A stretch of DNA of 64,000 nucleotides from Chloroflexota bacterium (GCA_023389575.1 JAEWEG010000066.1:1-64000), one strand, 5' to 3'; positions 34,303 through 42,643 are shown, numbered from the stretch's first letter. Notes: a model not told the origin generated them from the letters alone. Numbers and translations: made by a program.

Positions 34303-35172
34303 TTGGCTACAAACGCGAAGAACTCGGCATCAAAGCGACAACTGGTCGCGGAAGCACAGGCCGCGGCCGTTGAAGGCCGTTGGGAAGAAGCGCTCGCCCT
34401 CAACGAGAAGTTGATCGAACGATTCCCCCGGGATGCCGAGGCGCTCAACCGAAAGGGACGGGCGCTGATCGAGCTTCGTCAGCTGAGCGCGGCGCGCGAT
34501 GCCTACTCGGAGTCGCTCAAGGCCGACCCAGCGAACATGATCGCCCGCCGCAACCTGCAGCGGCTGGAAATGCTCTACAACCGCCCGGACGGTTCGATCG
34601 AGGGAGCCAGCACCTCCCCCACCGTCCTGCCCAAGCAGAACACCTTCGTCGAGGAAACGGGCAAGACCTGGGTCGATGAACTGGCGAACCCAGCGGACCT
34701 CACCCACCTCGCGGAAGTCTCGCCCGGCGAGCAACTCAAGATCGTGGTGGAGTCTGGCAAGGTCTTCATCGAGAGCGACGACAAGGTACGACTGGGCGAG
34801 GTCGGCGCGCCGATCGGCGAGCGACTCGCCAACCTGATCGAAGGTGGCAACGAGTACGAGGTGTACGCGCTCGGCATCTCCAGCCAGAGTCTTCGCGTGA
34901 TCATTCGCGAAATCCACCGCGACCCGTCGCTCGCGACCCGCCTGTCGTTCCCCGAGCAGGTCCGTAAGACGCAGGAGCTCATGCGCGAGCGCGAACTGCT
35001 GTTCCAGCGCGAGGAAAGCGACTTCATCTTCGGCGATGATGAGGACGAAGAAGTCGAGGACGAGGACGACACCGATCATGAGGTGGATCCCGACGACGAG
35101 GATGCCGCCGACGCCAGCGAGTATGTCGGCGATGCCGTGACGTCCGACGACGACGGCCGGGACGACATGTAG
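34303..35172 (+). CDS. TPR-containing protein with acidic C-terminal tail
   Basis: 289 residues. Two TPR units (about 10-80, with EGRWEEALALNEKLIERFP and RQLSAARDAYSESLKADP), a linker, a small beta-rich domain (about 140-215), and a C-terminal tail made almost wholly of Asp and Glu (about 240-289). The rare start TTG 34303 is favoured because AAAGGA lies 7-9 bases upstream; TTG 34282 would put that ribosome site inside the gene. Probably co-transcribed with miaB. No function can be assigned; TPR suggests protein binding. Confidence 0.75.
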   Translation: MATNAKNSASKRQLVAEAQAAAVEGRWEEALALNEKLIERFPRDAEALNRKGRALIELRQLSAARDAYSESLKADPANMIARRNLQRLEMLYNRPDGSIEGASTSPTVLPKQNTFVEETGKTWVDELANPADLTHLAEVSPGEQLKIVVESGKVFIESDDKVRLGEVGAPIGERLANLIEGGNEYEVYALGISSQSLRVIIREIHRDPSLATRLSFPEQVRKTQELMRERELLFQREESDFIFGDDEDEEVEDEDDTDHEVDPDDEDAADASEYVGDAVTSDDDGRDDM

Positions 35173-35202
35173 TCCCGGGCACCCCGAATTGGATTCACAC
35201 GG

Positions 35203-35232
35203 AAAGAGGCGGCCCGTCCGGGCCGCCTCTTT
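35203..35232. terminator. Strong bidirectional terminator
   Basis: A perfect 13-bp stem, AAAGAGGCGGCCC (35203-35215) with GGGCCGCCTCTTT (35220-35232), closed by GTCC, between the convergent TPR gene and the small membrane protein gene. Confidence 0.85.
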
Positions 35233-35259
35233 CTCGTATTCGGATGTATGCCGAACTCC

Positions 35260-35607
35260 CTATCGATCGACCATGAACAACAGCGCGAACATCACGACAA
35301 GCAGGATCGCGGCCGTGTAGAGAAGACGCTTGAGATCCTCGCGAATGAACCCGTACTCCTGCTCCCTGGTTATGGCCAGGCCCTGGGAAGATCTCCCTCG
35401 ATTAACGGGCTCGGTCGAGGTCTTCCCGCCATATGGCAACGCCTGTGCTCGAGACGTACCGGTGAAGCCACTCGAAGGCGGGGGAGTGGATTCAGCGGCG
35501 GGCGCCGATGACACGCCTTTCGGTTTGAGCGTCGCCCGCGCCTGCCGGTTGTTCTTCCTGGAACGCTTCGATTGACTGGACGACCGTGGCACCGTCGAAT
35601 TCTCCAT
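35260..35607 (-). CDS. Small basic membrane-anchored protein
   Basis: 115 residues. The first 85 are Ser/Arg/Lys-rich and disordered. They are followed by EQEYGFIREDLKRLLY and one C-terminal membrane helix (about 92-112) that ends five residues before the stop, so it is tail-anchored with the bulk in the cytoplasm. ATG 35607 is the most protein-like start but has no clear ribosome site; the frame is open to 35754. Not recognised. The dense basic region could bind nucleic acid or acidic proteins, which is inference only. Confidence 0.6.
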   Translation of the reverse strand: MENSTVPRSSSQSKRSRKNNRQARATLKPKGVSSAPAAESTPPPSSGFTGTSRAQALPYGGKTSTEPVNRGRSSQGLAITREQEYGFIREDLKRLLYTAAILLVVMFALLFMVDR

Positions 35608-35784
35608 TGAGCTATGAACCCGTGCTCGCTTGACGTTCCGTGGAGACCGAGGTTCCCATTCGCCAGCAGTATACGCTCTCGTGTCCTGGCGCCGAAACGT
35701 ATGGGGCGCTGACCTGAGTTCAGTCAGGGGAAAGGAATGGGAGAAAGAGCCCACCCGTCCTGGAAGGCACGAATGCTAAAGTCT

Positions 35785-35793
35785 TGCTATACT
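35785..35793 (+). promoter_or_regulatory. Extended -10 promoter before the SWIM-gene leader
   Basis: TGC directly before TATACT (TG at 35785-35786, -10 at 35788-35793) is the extended -10 form; the -35 position is poor. CTGCTCG (35792-35798) and CGAGCAG (35815-35821) form an inverted repeat over the start point. Confidence 0.55.
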
Positions 35794-35858
35794 GCTCGCC
35801 AAACCTGAATACGCCGAGCAGTGAAGTTCGCACGTACCGCCATCAGGAGGGCACTGCG

Positions 35859-36014
35859 ATGGACTACAGCCAGGCAAACCAAATATCGGCCTCCCCGCAC
35901 CGTACGAGTCATGCTCGACGGTGCGATTTCGTTAAGGCGAACAGCGTTAGGCGTCCGAGTCCCGGATCGGACGACGGAGAGAGGAGGAGTCCGTTCATCA
36001 CATCGTTTCCGTGA
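35859..36014 (+). CDS. Possible small leader ORF upstream of the SWIM gene
   Basis: A 51-residue frame starting MDYSQANQISAS, with a perfect AGGAGG Shine-Dalgarno at 35845-35850 spaced by 8 bases. It is rich in Ser, Arg and Pro. It spans the hairpin at 35896-35925, so its translation would affect that structure. No similarity is recognised; it may be a leader peptide or chance. Confidence 0.35.
   Translation: MDYSQANQISASPHRTSHARRCDFVKANSVRRPSPGSDDGERRSPFITSFP
35896..35925 (+). promoter_or_regulatory. Attenuator-like hairpin in the SWIM-gene leader
   Basis: CGCACCGT, a single bulged A, and CGAG pair with CTCG and ACGGTGCG around a 5-base loop: 12 bp in all, followed by ATTTCGTT. It lies about 100 bases into a leader of nearly 290 bases, with a second stem CGTCCGA/TCGGACG at 35952-35973. 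Confidence 0.45.
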
Positions 36015-36086
36015 TACTGGCACACCATCGCACGAGTACCCTCGCGGACCGATCGCCGAGGCTGGATCGATCAAGGAGTAGCGTCA

Positions 36087-36365
36087 ATGAATTCGGGAAT
36101 GATCGGAAAGATCGACAAGGCACACCGCTACGCTCATGAGCCCGAGAGGCTGAGAATCCACCAGTTCAGCGCCAGTTTTCACGGTTCTCACGACGACTAC
36201 GAAGTAACCCTGAGCGGCGACGATTGGCATTGCACCTGCCATACCTTCGAGTCACATGTTCTGGACACCTGTCCCCATGTCATGGCCGCGCAACAACTGC
36301 TGCGCCCAATGCTCTCCCAGAAGGCCCGGTTCGCCGCGCACGAGGATGCCGCGATCGCGGTTTAG
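36087..36365 (+). CDS. Small SWIM-type zinc-finger protein
   Basis: 92 residues. A CxC...CxH array, WHCTCHTF then DTCPHVMAAQQLL, matches the SWIM zinc-finger pattern (CxCx(n)CxH) seen in nucleic-acid-associated proteins. The rest is a short N-terminal segment with a beta hairpin (YEVTLSGDDW). ATG 36087 has AAGGAG 8 bases upstream. It is transcribed alone from a leader of about 290 bases (see separate entries). Function unknown; DNA, RNA or protein binding are all possible. Confidence 0.82.
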   Translation: MNSGMIGKIDKAHRYAHEPERLRIHQFSASFHGSHDDYEVTLSGDDWHCTCHTFESHVLDTCPHVMAAQQLLRPMLSQKARFAAHEDAAIAV

Positions 36366-36390
36366 CCATAACCGAATCAACTCCACGCAT

Positions 36391-36418
36391 GAGAGGCTCC
36401 GAGTTTTCGGAGCCTCTC
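36391..36418. terminator. Bidirectional terminator between the SWIM gene and the c-di-AMP receptor gene
   Basis: A perfect 12-bp stem, GAGAGGCTCCGA (36391-36402) with TCGGAGCCTCTC (36407-36418), GTTT loop. It touches the stop codon of the minus-strand gene. Confidence 0.8.
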
Positions 36419-36776
36419 ACTGTGCCTGACTGGTAGTGGCGACCGGTACCGGGAACTGCAGGAACCGCGAAACCGAGACGAGGAACACGACCGCGCCACC
36501 AATGGTCACTTCATGAAGACCGGCCGCGTACCACTCGGCGTACTCGGAGGCATAAGGATCGAGCTGAACCTCAACCCTGGATCGACACACGTTCTCGATG
36601 ATCCGGAGGCAGGTTTCAACCTTCTCATCGTCGATTCCAATGAAGACGGTCGTGTTCCGGGTTCGGAGGAACCCGCCCATGCTCGAAACCTTGGTGGCGG
36701 AGAACCCGGCATCCGTCACGGCACTCAGGAGGCGATCGCAATCATAGTCCTGCACGATTGTTATGATGAGCTTCAT
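36417..36776 (-). CDS. Cyclic-di-AMP receptor, PII-like (DarA/PstA family)
   Basis: 119 residues with the family opening MKLIITIVQDYDCDRLLSAV and the segment ATKVSSMGGFLRTRNTTVFIGID, which contains the ligand-binding Thr/Gly/Phe/Leu/Arg residues and the T-loop-like turn. Relatives form PII-like trimers that bind cyclic-di-AMP; their output is poorly known. ATG 36776 matches the family start and lies about 20 bases after the predicted transcript start; ATG 36794 would be nearly leaderless. The C-terminal 20 residues are longer and more hydrophobic than usual. No c-di-AMP cyclase is in the window. Confidence 0.88.
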   Translation of the reverse strand: MKLIITIVQDYDCDRLLSAVTDAGFSATKVSSMGGFLRTRNTTVFIGIDDEKVETCLRIIENVCRSRVEVQLDPYASEYAEWYAAGLHEVTIGGAVVFLVSVSRFLQFPVPVATTSQAQ

Positions 36777-36802
36777 GTATCCAGCAGACTCCATCGTGCC
36801 AG

Positions 36803-36832
36803 CGTATACGTCCTAAACCTACTCGGTGACAA
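36803..36832 (-). promoter_or_regulatory. Sigma-70-type promoter of the c-di-AMP receptor gene
   Basis: On the minus strand: TTGTCA (plus 36827-36832), 18-base spacer, TATACG (plus 36803-36808). Confidence 0.6.
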
Positions 36833-36996
36833 TATGGCGGCGTGTTCGGCTTGGGTCAGACGCACGAAATGAATGTATCAAGCAATGGGCGAACCGGTGG
36901 AAGTACGATCGGATGCACATTCGTTCGCCCTTGGAAGCGTTATATCACACGTCCCCGGTCCGTCAATCGCATCACTCAATGGCTCCACGTCCGGAA

Positions 36997-37032
36997 AGCA
37001 AAAGGGCTGGGAGTGCTCCCAGCCCTTTTGCT
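36997..37032 (-). terminator. Terminator after metK
   Basis: A perfect stem of up to 17 bp: AGCAAAAGGGCTGGGAG (36997-37013) and CTCCCAGCCCTTTTGCT (37016-37032). A and T runs are built into the arms. Confidence 0.85.
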
Positions 37033-37065
37033 TCACTGTGATTTCAACCCGAGTGCGGATCGCCG

Positions 37066-38304
37066 CTAGACCGATACCGCCGTCGTCTCCGGCCGGGTGA
37101 TTCCGGCCGCCGCGGCAAGCGCGTCCGCCTTGTCGGTCCGCTCCCAGGGCAGCTCGATGTCCAACCGACCGAAGTGGCCGTAAGCGGCGGTCTGCCGGTA
37201 GATCGGACGGCGAAGATCGAGGCCGTCAATGATCGCGCCGGGCCGCAGATCGAAATGCTCGCGGATGAGCTGCTCAATGACTTCATCGCTCACATGGCCC
37301 GTACCAAAGGTCTCGGCCATCACCGAAACGGGATGGGCGACACCGATCGCGTAGGAAATCTGCAACTCGAACCGGTCAGCCAGTCCCGCCGCGACGACGT
37401 TCTTGGCCACGTAGCGAGCGGCATAGGCGGCGGAACGGTCCACCTTGGTCGCGTCCTTGCCAGAGAATGCTCCACCCCCGTGGCGAGCCATGCCTCCGTA
37501 GGTGTCGACGATGATCTTGCGACCGGTCAGGCCAGCATCCGCCAACGGACCCCCGATTTCAAACCGACCGCTGGGATTGACGAACACTCGCGTTGCTTCG
37601 TCCCGAAGCTCCGCCGGCACGACCTCGTTGATAACGAGGTTGGTAACATCTCGCTCGATTTGCTCGTTGGTTGCCTCTGGCAGGTGCTGGGTGGATACGA
37701 CAACCGTGTCGACCCGCACAGGCTTGCCGAAGGCGTACTCAACCGTGACCTGGCTCTTGCCATCCGGGAGGAGATACCCGATCTCACCGCTCTTGCGCGC
37801 TTCCGCAAGTCGCCGGGAGATCCGATGAGCGAGCGCGATCGGCAGGGGCAGCAGTTCCTCGGTCTCGTTGCAGGCATATCCGATCATCATGCCCTGATCG
37901 CCGGCGCCCGTTTCATCGTACTTGTCGCCGCCGTCGACGCCACGATTCTCGAAGGCCTTCGTCACGCCGCCAGAGATCTCCGGACTCTGTTCCTTGATCG
38001 CGACGATCACGCCACAGGTGTCGCCGTCGAAGCCATGATCGCTATGCGTGTAGCCGATGTCCCGAACCACCTGCCGGGCGATGGAATCGATGTCGACATA
38101 CGCCTCCGTGGTGATCTCGCCGAACACGAGGATCAGGCCGGTCTTGACGGCGGTCTCGCAGGCAACCCGGCTCATCGGATCGACGGCGAGGACGGCATCG
38201 AGAACGGCGTCGGAAATCTGGTCGCACACCTTGTCCGGATGTCCCTCCGTCACCGATTCGGAGGTGAAGAGCAGCTTCGGGGATGAGTCGAATGTTGTTG
38301 TCAT
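37066..38304 (-). CDS. metK: S-adenosylmethionine synthase
   Basis: 412 residues. Makes SAM from methionine and ATP. Motifs in order: TSESVTEGHPDKVCDQISDAVLD, GAGDQGMMIGYACNE, GGAFSGKDATKVDRSAAYAARY, all intact. ATG 38304 has AAGGA 8 bases upstream; the frame is open to 38358. It follows ahcY on the same strand, with a hairpin in the 130-base gap, so it may be read through or have its own promoter. Together with ahcY and the kinase gene it supports the activated methyl cycle. Confidence 0.97.
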   Translation of the reverse strand: MTTTFDSSPKLLFTSESVTEGHPDKVCDQISDAVLDAVLAVDPMSRVACETAVKTGLILVFGEITTEAYVDIDSIARQVVRDIGYTHSDHGFDGDTCGVIVAIKEQSPEISGGVTKAFENRGVDGGDKYDETGAGDQGMMIGYACNETEELLPLPIALAHRISRRLAEARKSGEIGYLLPDGKSQVTVEYAFGKPVRVDTVVVSTQHLPEATNEQIERDVTNLVINEVVPAELRDEATRVFVNPSGRFEIGGPLADAGLTGRKIIVDTYGGMARHGGGAFSGKDATKVDRSAAYAARYVAKNVVAAGLADRFELQISYAIGVAHPVSVMAETFGTGHVSDEVIEQLIREHFDLRPGAIIDGLDLRRPIYRQTAAYGHFGRLDIELPWERTDKADALAAAAGITRPETTAVSV

Positions 38305-38387
38305 CTGCGTAATCCTTGTAGCCCTGACTGGTCCGGACAGTGCAAATAGGTGTGTCACGACGGGTCGGGATGTCCAGAGTGCTTAGG

Positions 38388-38411
38388 CCAGGGGTGACGG
38401 GTCACCCCTGG
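38388..38411 (-). terminator. Hairpin between ahcY and metK
   Basis: A perfect 10-bp stem CCAGGGGTGA/TCACCCCTGG with a CGGG loop. It would reduce read-through from ahcY into metK. No SAM- or SAH-riboswitch consensus is visible around it. Confidence 0.7.
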
Positions 38412-38434
38412 TTCCTCGCTCGAAGCTTCCGAAC

Positions 38435-39706
38435 TTATCCTTCCCAGGAATTGAGGTACAGATCCTGTTCCGCGCTCAGTTCATCGATCTGGATGTCCAT
38501 GGCCTTCAGCTTGAGCGCGGCGATGTCCCGGTCGATGGCCTCGGGCACGCGGTACACGCGCGGCTCGAGGTTGCGGCCTTCCTTCACGATGTACTCGGAC
38601 GCGAGCGCCTGGTTGGCGAAGCTCATGTCCATCACGCTGGCGGGATGCCCCTCGGCCGACGCCAGGTTGATGAGGCGACCCTCGCCCAGAACGACGAGGC
38701 TCTTGTCGCCAAAGGTGAATTCCTCGACGAATGGTCGCAGTGTTCGGCGGCCTTCGCCAGACATCTCTTCAAGCGCCTTGAGGTTGATTTCCGAGTTGAA
38801 GTGACCGGAGTTGGCGAGAATCGCGCCGTTCTTCATCACCTCGAAATGATGGCGATCGACGACATTGATATTGCCCGTGGCGGTAACGATCAGTTCGGCC
38901 TTCGGCGCGGCCTGCTCCATGGTCTCGACCAGGAAGCCGTCCATCGCCGCTTCCAGCGCGCGAATCGGGTCGACCTCCGTGACGATGACCTTGGCGCCCA
39001 TGCCGCGCATGCGAGTGGCGATACCCTTGCCACACCAGCCATACCCAGCCACGACAACCGTGCGCCCCGCGATGAGGATATTGGTTGCGCGCAGGATGCC
39101 GTCGATGGTGCTCTGTCCAGTGCCGTACCGATTGTCGAAGAAGTGCTTGGTGTCGGCGTCGTTGACGGCGATTACCGGGAACTTGAGCACGCCAGCGGCT
39201 TCCATCGCGCGCTCGCGGATCACGCCGGTGGTCGTTTCCTCGGTGGCGCCGAGAATCTCGGAGACGATCTCGGGGTATTCCTTATGGAGGATCGTCACCA
39301 CGTCGGCCCCATCGTCCACCAGCACGTGTGGCTTGTGCGCGATGGCCTGGTGAATGTGGCGATGGTAGGTTTCGTTGTCCTCACCCTTGATGGCGAACAC
39401 CGGAATGCCGGCCTCGACGAGCGCGGCCGCGACATCGTCCTGCGTCGAGAGCGGGTTGCTCGCGCAGACTACGGCATCGGCGCCACCAGCCTGGAACGTG
39501 AGCGCCAGGTTGGCGGTCTCGGTGGTGATGTGGGCACAGGCCAGGAGTCGCAGTCCCTCGAACGGACGGGTCTTGGAGAACGTCTCACGAATCTGGGAGA
39601 GCACAGGCATGTCCCGCGCGGCCCATTCAATACGACGGTTACCAGCGGCGGCCAGCGAGGGATCCTTGATGTCGAAATTCTTGGCCGGAGTTGTCGAAAC
39701 TGCCAT
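38435..39706 (-). CDS. ahcY: Adenosylhomocysteinase
   Basis: 423 residues. Cleaves S-adenosylhomocysteine to adenosine and homocysteine using bound NAD. The NAD-binding loop is VAGYGWCGKGIA, and substrate-domain signatures include CASNPLSTQDDVAAAL and the C-terminal LAEGRLINL-like stretch (here LGEGRLINLA). It is shorter than eukaryotic enzymes, as expected for this bacterial branch lacking the 40-residue insertion. ATG 39706 follows AAGGAG at 11 bases. It sits between the kinase gene and metK on one strand. Confidence 0.96.
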   Translation of the reverse strand: MAVSTTPAKNFDIKDPSLAAAGNRRIEWAARDMPVLSQIRETFSKTRPFEGLRLLACAHITTETANLALTFQAGGADAVVCASNPLSTQDDVAAALVEAGIPVFAIKGEDNETYHRHIHQAIAHKPHVLVDDGADVVTILHKEYPEIVSEILGATEETTTGVIRERAMEAAGVLKFPVIAVNDADTKHFFDNRYGTGQSTIDGILRATNILIAGRTVVVAGYGWCGKGIATRMRGMGAKVIVTEVDPIRALEAAMDGFLVETMEQAAPKAELIVTATGNINVVDRHHFEVMKNGAILANSGHFNSEINLKALEEMSGEGRRTLRPFVEEFTFGDKSLVVLGEGRLINLASAEGHPASVMDMSFANQALASEYIVKEGRNLEPRVYRVPEAIDRDIAALKLKAMDIQIDELSAEQDLYLNSWEG

Positions 39707-39798
39707 TCGTTGATCGTCTCCTTGTGGGAACGTCGTCCCGCATCCAACGGGCGCCATGGTTTGCTCGTCGAACCACGCGGCTCGCGAGGAGTTGCTAT

Positions 39799-40848
39799 CT
39801 AGGGTGAAGTATGCAGTTCTTCCGCCGAAATTGCTCCCGCGAAGTCGGGGAACACGCGGTCGAACCGGGACGCGAACGTTTCAGCGTCGTAGGAGTGTTC
39901 CTGGGTACCGTGATGCTCGACGGCGAACGTGGCGGCCAGCGCGGCCATGCGGCCCGCGACCGGCAGATCCTTGCCCCGAAGGAGCCCCGCGAGAAGACCA
40001 GCCCGATAGGCGTCGCCTCCACCGGTTGGCCCCACCATCGGTTCCGCAGGCGCGATTGGAATCCGCACCGATTCGCCACCCACACGGATTTCAGACCCCT
40101 CTCCGCCGTACGTAACCACGGTCATGGGAGCCTTGGCCGCGATATCGTCAATTGTCAGACCGGTCTTCCGTTCCATCATTCCGAATTCGTAGTCGTTGCC
40201 TACCACGATTTCAGCGAGATCGATTCCTCTGGAAAGTTGATCGCCATCCAGAATCACGATCTGCTGGGCCGGATCGAACACCAGCTTCAGGCCAGACTCC
40301 ACCAACTGCTCGGCGTGTTGCACCATCGCGTCTGGGGAGGCCGCGCCAACCAGGCCGTACGTCGCGCCCTTCGCCAATGGACGGATGTCTATTTCCGCCG
40401 ACCGACCACCCGCGCCCGGATAGAAGGCGGCGATCTGATTGTCCATCAGGTCGGCGTTCATGTAGGCGTTGGAAGTGAAGTCATCGTCAACGTGGAGGAG
40501 ACCAGAGAGATCGACCCCAAGGTCACGCAAAACCTGTTCGTAGGGCGCGAAGTCCTGGCCAACCGCGCCAACAAGGGTGCTCGGAATACCTAGGAGGGCG
40601 AGGCTGTAGACAACGTTGCCGCCGACACCGCCACGCTGTTGCTTCAGTGATTCCAGCAGGAAGCTGACGGAGAGGACATGCGCCTTGTCGAGGAGCAGGT
40701 GGTCTTTGAACGACCCGTTAAACGTCATGACATGGTCGAACGCGATCGACGCGCTCACGACTACCTTTGAACTCGTTGTCACGCTTGAGTGGCTCCCGGA
40801 AGAACTAGGCTCTTGGCTGTCACACATGGCACCTGGCGAATCCTGCAT
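39799..40848 (-). CDS. PfkB-family carbohydrate kinase, probable adenosine kinase
   Basis: 349 residues from ATG 40848; ATG 40827 is also possible and the frame is open to 40935. The PfkB fold shows the GGVGGNVVYSLALLG motif near the N-terminus and the anion-hole/catalytic motif VGPTGGGDAYRAG near the C-terminus, with the catalytic Asp present although the usual DTxGAGD entry is changed. The substrate is inferred from position: it lies directly upstream of ahcY, whose product adenosine must be removed to pull the reaction, and metK follows. Ribokinase or another sugar kinase remains possible. Confidence 0.78.
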   Translation of the reverse strand: MQDSPGAMCDSQEPSSSGSHSSVTTSSKVVVSASIAFDHVMTFNGSFKDHLLLDKAHVLSVSFLLESLKQQRGGVGGNVVYSLALLGIPSTLVGAVGQDFAPYEQVLRDLGVDLSGLLHVDDDFTSNAYMNADLMDNQIAAFYPGAGGRSAEIDIRPLAKGATYGLVGAASPDAMVQHAEQLVESGLKLVFDPAQQIVILDGDQLSRGIDLAEIVVGNDYEFGMMERKTGLTIDDIAAKAPMTVVTYGGEGSEIRVGGESVRIPIAPAEPMVGPTGGGDAYRAGLLAGLLRGKDLPVAGRMAALAATFAVEHHGTQEHSYDAETFASRFDRVFPDFAGAISAEELHTSP

Positions 40849-40956
40849 GAAAGGACTTTCCAGGTTTCGCACAGCGGGCGCGGTGGTACGTCCCCAAATC
40901 AGGCAATCGTCCCGCCGCTCAGCATAACATATCATTCCGGCATGGTTGGCCCTTGA

Positions 40957-42615
40957 CTAGCTCGGCGACAATGCCCTCGTGACCGTCTCTATCGCGTGGT
41001 CGACGACCTCATCCGGAACGTCTTCGACGATTTCGACGCCGCCCCTGGACACAGGCAAAACCCAGCGTTGCTTTCCACCGGACTTCTTTTTGTCCTGCGT
41101 CATTTTCCTGCGCACCGTCGCTGGATCGACGGTCGCCGACGTCGGGAGGCCGTAGGCACCTATCAGCGCGATCACCCGATCGGCTTCCGTCTGGCTCACG
41201 AGCTCCAGATCAACGGCAATGCACAGCGCGGCGCGCATTCCGACGGCGACCGCTTCGCCATGAAGCAACGCATAGCCCGCGGCTTCGATTCCATGTCCGA
41301 TCGTATGTCCGAAGTTGAGAATGGCGCGCAGTCCAGCCTCCCGCTCGTCCGCCGCCACAACGGACGCCTTGAGCGAGACATTTCGCCGGATCAGCCAGGC
41401 CGTGACGATCGGATCCCGGCGCTTCAGGGCCGCCGCGTTCCGCTCAAGCGCACCGAGCAGGACCGGCTCCCTCCCTGCGGGAGTCGTCGGCTCGATGACC
41501 GCATGCTTGATGATCTCGGCCCACCCTGAAGTCCACTCTCGCTCAGGAAGCGACTCAAGGAGTTCCGGGTCGATAACGACTTCCGCCGGCTGGTAAAATG
41601 CCCCGATGAGATTCTTTCCCGTGGAGTGGTTGATTCCGGTCTTCCCACCGACGCTGCTGTCGACCATGGACAGCAGCGTGGTCGGAACCTGGACGAGGCC
41701 AACACCCCGAAGCACCGTCGCCGCCGCGAATCCGGTGAGGTCTCCCACCACGCCACCGCCGATGGCGATGGCCACGTCACCGCGCTCGATCCCGCCGCCG
41801 AGCATCCAGTCGTACAACGCGCTCAGGCCGTCCAGGCTCTTGCTCGCCTCACCTGGCGGCACGATGAACTCCCGTACATCCGCGCCAGTGACCGTCCGAA
41901 GCTCCGAGAGCACGTCCGATACGTAGGGACGGACATTACCATCGATCATCACCCAGATTCGCTGAGCCTTCGGCCAGCGCTTCCGAACGCGGTCGCCCAG
42001 ATCTTGGCGGGCCCCAGCACCTACCGTGATGGTCGATTCGGCGTGTTCAACCTTGAGGTCGACGATCGACGCCACTCCAGACCCTAGGCGAGCGAGTTCC
42101 GCGATGTCCGACGCGACATTGGTTGGCGCTCGACCCGCGACCTCCAGCGTGACATCGGCGCGGGCGTAGATTTCTTCACGGGAGGCACGCATCGCATCCA
42201 GCCGGGCGACGACATCACCCTGGAGCAATGGGCGCTCCGCAACATCCCCCTTCTCCCGGGCCTGATCCTGGAGGCGCTTGGCCAACGTCATCGCATCGGC
42301 ATCGAGCCAAACGACAAGGGAGGATTCGTGGCCAAGGAGATCGGGCGCCCAAATCGCCTCGTCAAGCACGGCGCCGCCGCCGGTCGCGATGACGACGTCT
42401 TCCTGGCTGAGTGCCTCGCGGCACACAGCGCCTTCCATCTCACGGAAGACGGCTTCACCATCGTTCGTAAAGATATCCGGAATCGATCGACCCTCCCGCC
42501 GCTCGATCTCGGCATCCGTGTCGACCACGTCCCAGCCGAGCGAATCGGCCGCCAGCCGACCGATCGTGCTCTTCCCGGATCCACTCAATCCCGTCAAGAC
42601 AATCCGGCGTATCAT
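40957..42615 (-). CDS. aroKB: Bifunctional shikimate kinase / 3-dehydroquinate synthase (AroK-AroB fusion)
   Basis: 552 residues carrying two enzymes of chorismate synthesis that are not consecutive. Residues 1-170 are shikimate kinase with Walker A GLSGSGKST, the DTDAEIERREGRSI substrate segment and ATGGGAVLDE. Residues 190-552 are 3-dehydroquinate synthase with GGGVVGDLTGF, KTGINHSTGKNLIGAF and the metal-binding NFGHTIGHGIE. Such fusions are known, for example in Thermotoga. ATG 42615 begins MIRRIVLTG; no strong ribosome site is visible and the frame is open to 42735. All catalytic motifs appear intact. Confidence 0.93.
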   Translation of the reverse strand: MIRRIVLTGLSGSGKSTIGRLAADSLGWDVVDTDAEIERREGRSIPDIFTNDGEAVFREMEGAVCREALSQEDVVIATGGGAVLDEAIWAPDLLGHESSLVVWLDADAMTLAKRLQDQAREKGDVAERPLLQGDVVARLDAMRASREEIYARADVTLEVAGRAPTNVASDIAELARLGSGVASIVDLKVEHAESTITVGAGARQDLGDRVRKRWPKAQRIWVMIDGNVRPYVSDVLSELRTVTGADVREFIVPPGEASKSLDGLSALYDWMLGGGIERGDVAIAIGGGVVGDLTGFAAATVLRGVGLVQVPTTLLSMVDSSVGGKTGINHSTGKNLIGAFYQPAEVVIDPELLESLPEREWTSGWAEIIKHAVIEPTTPAGREPVLLGALERNAAALKRRDPIVTAWLIRRNVSLKASVVAADEREAGLRAILNFGHTIGHGIEAAGYALLHGEAVAVGMRAALCIAVDLELVSQTEADRVIALIGAYGLPTSATVDPATVRRKMTQDKKKSGGKQRWVLPVSRGGVEIVEDVPDEVVDHAIETVTRALSPS

Positions 42616-42643
42616 CTGGTGGCTGAGTCCTTGCAGGTTATGA

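Noticed and set aside
35941..36000. Glycine riboswitch in the SWIM-gene leader
   Set aside because: Only GGAGAG matches; the rest of the conserved core is absent.
38305..38434. SAM or SAH riboswitch before metK
   Set aside because: Only a simple hairpin is present; no consensus core was found here or before ahcY.
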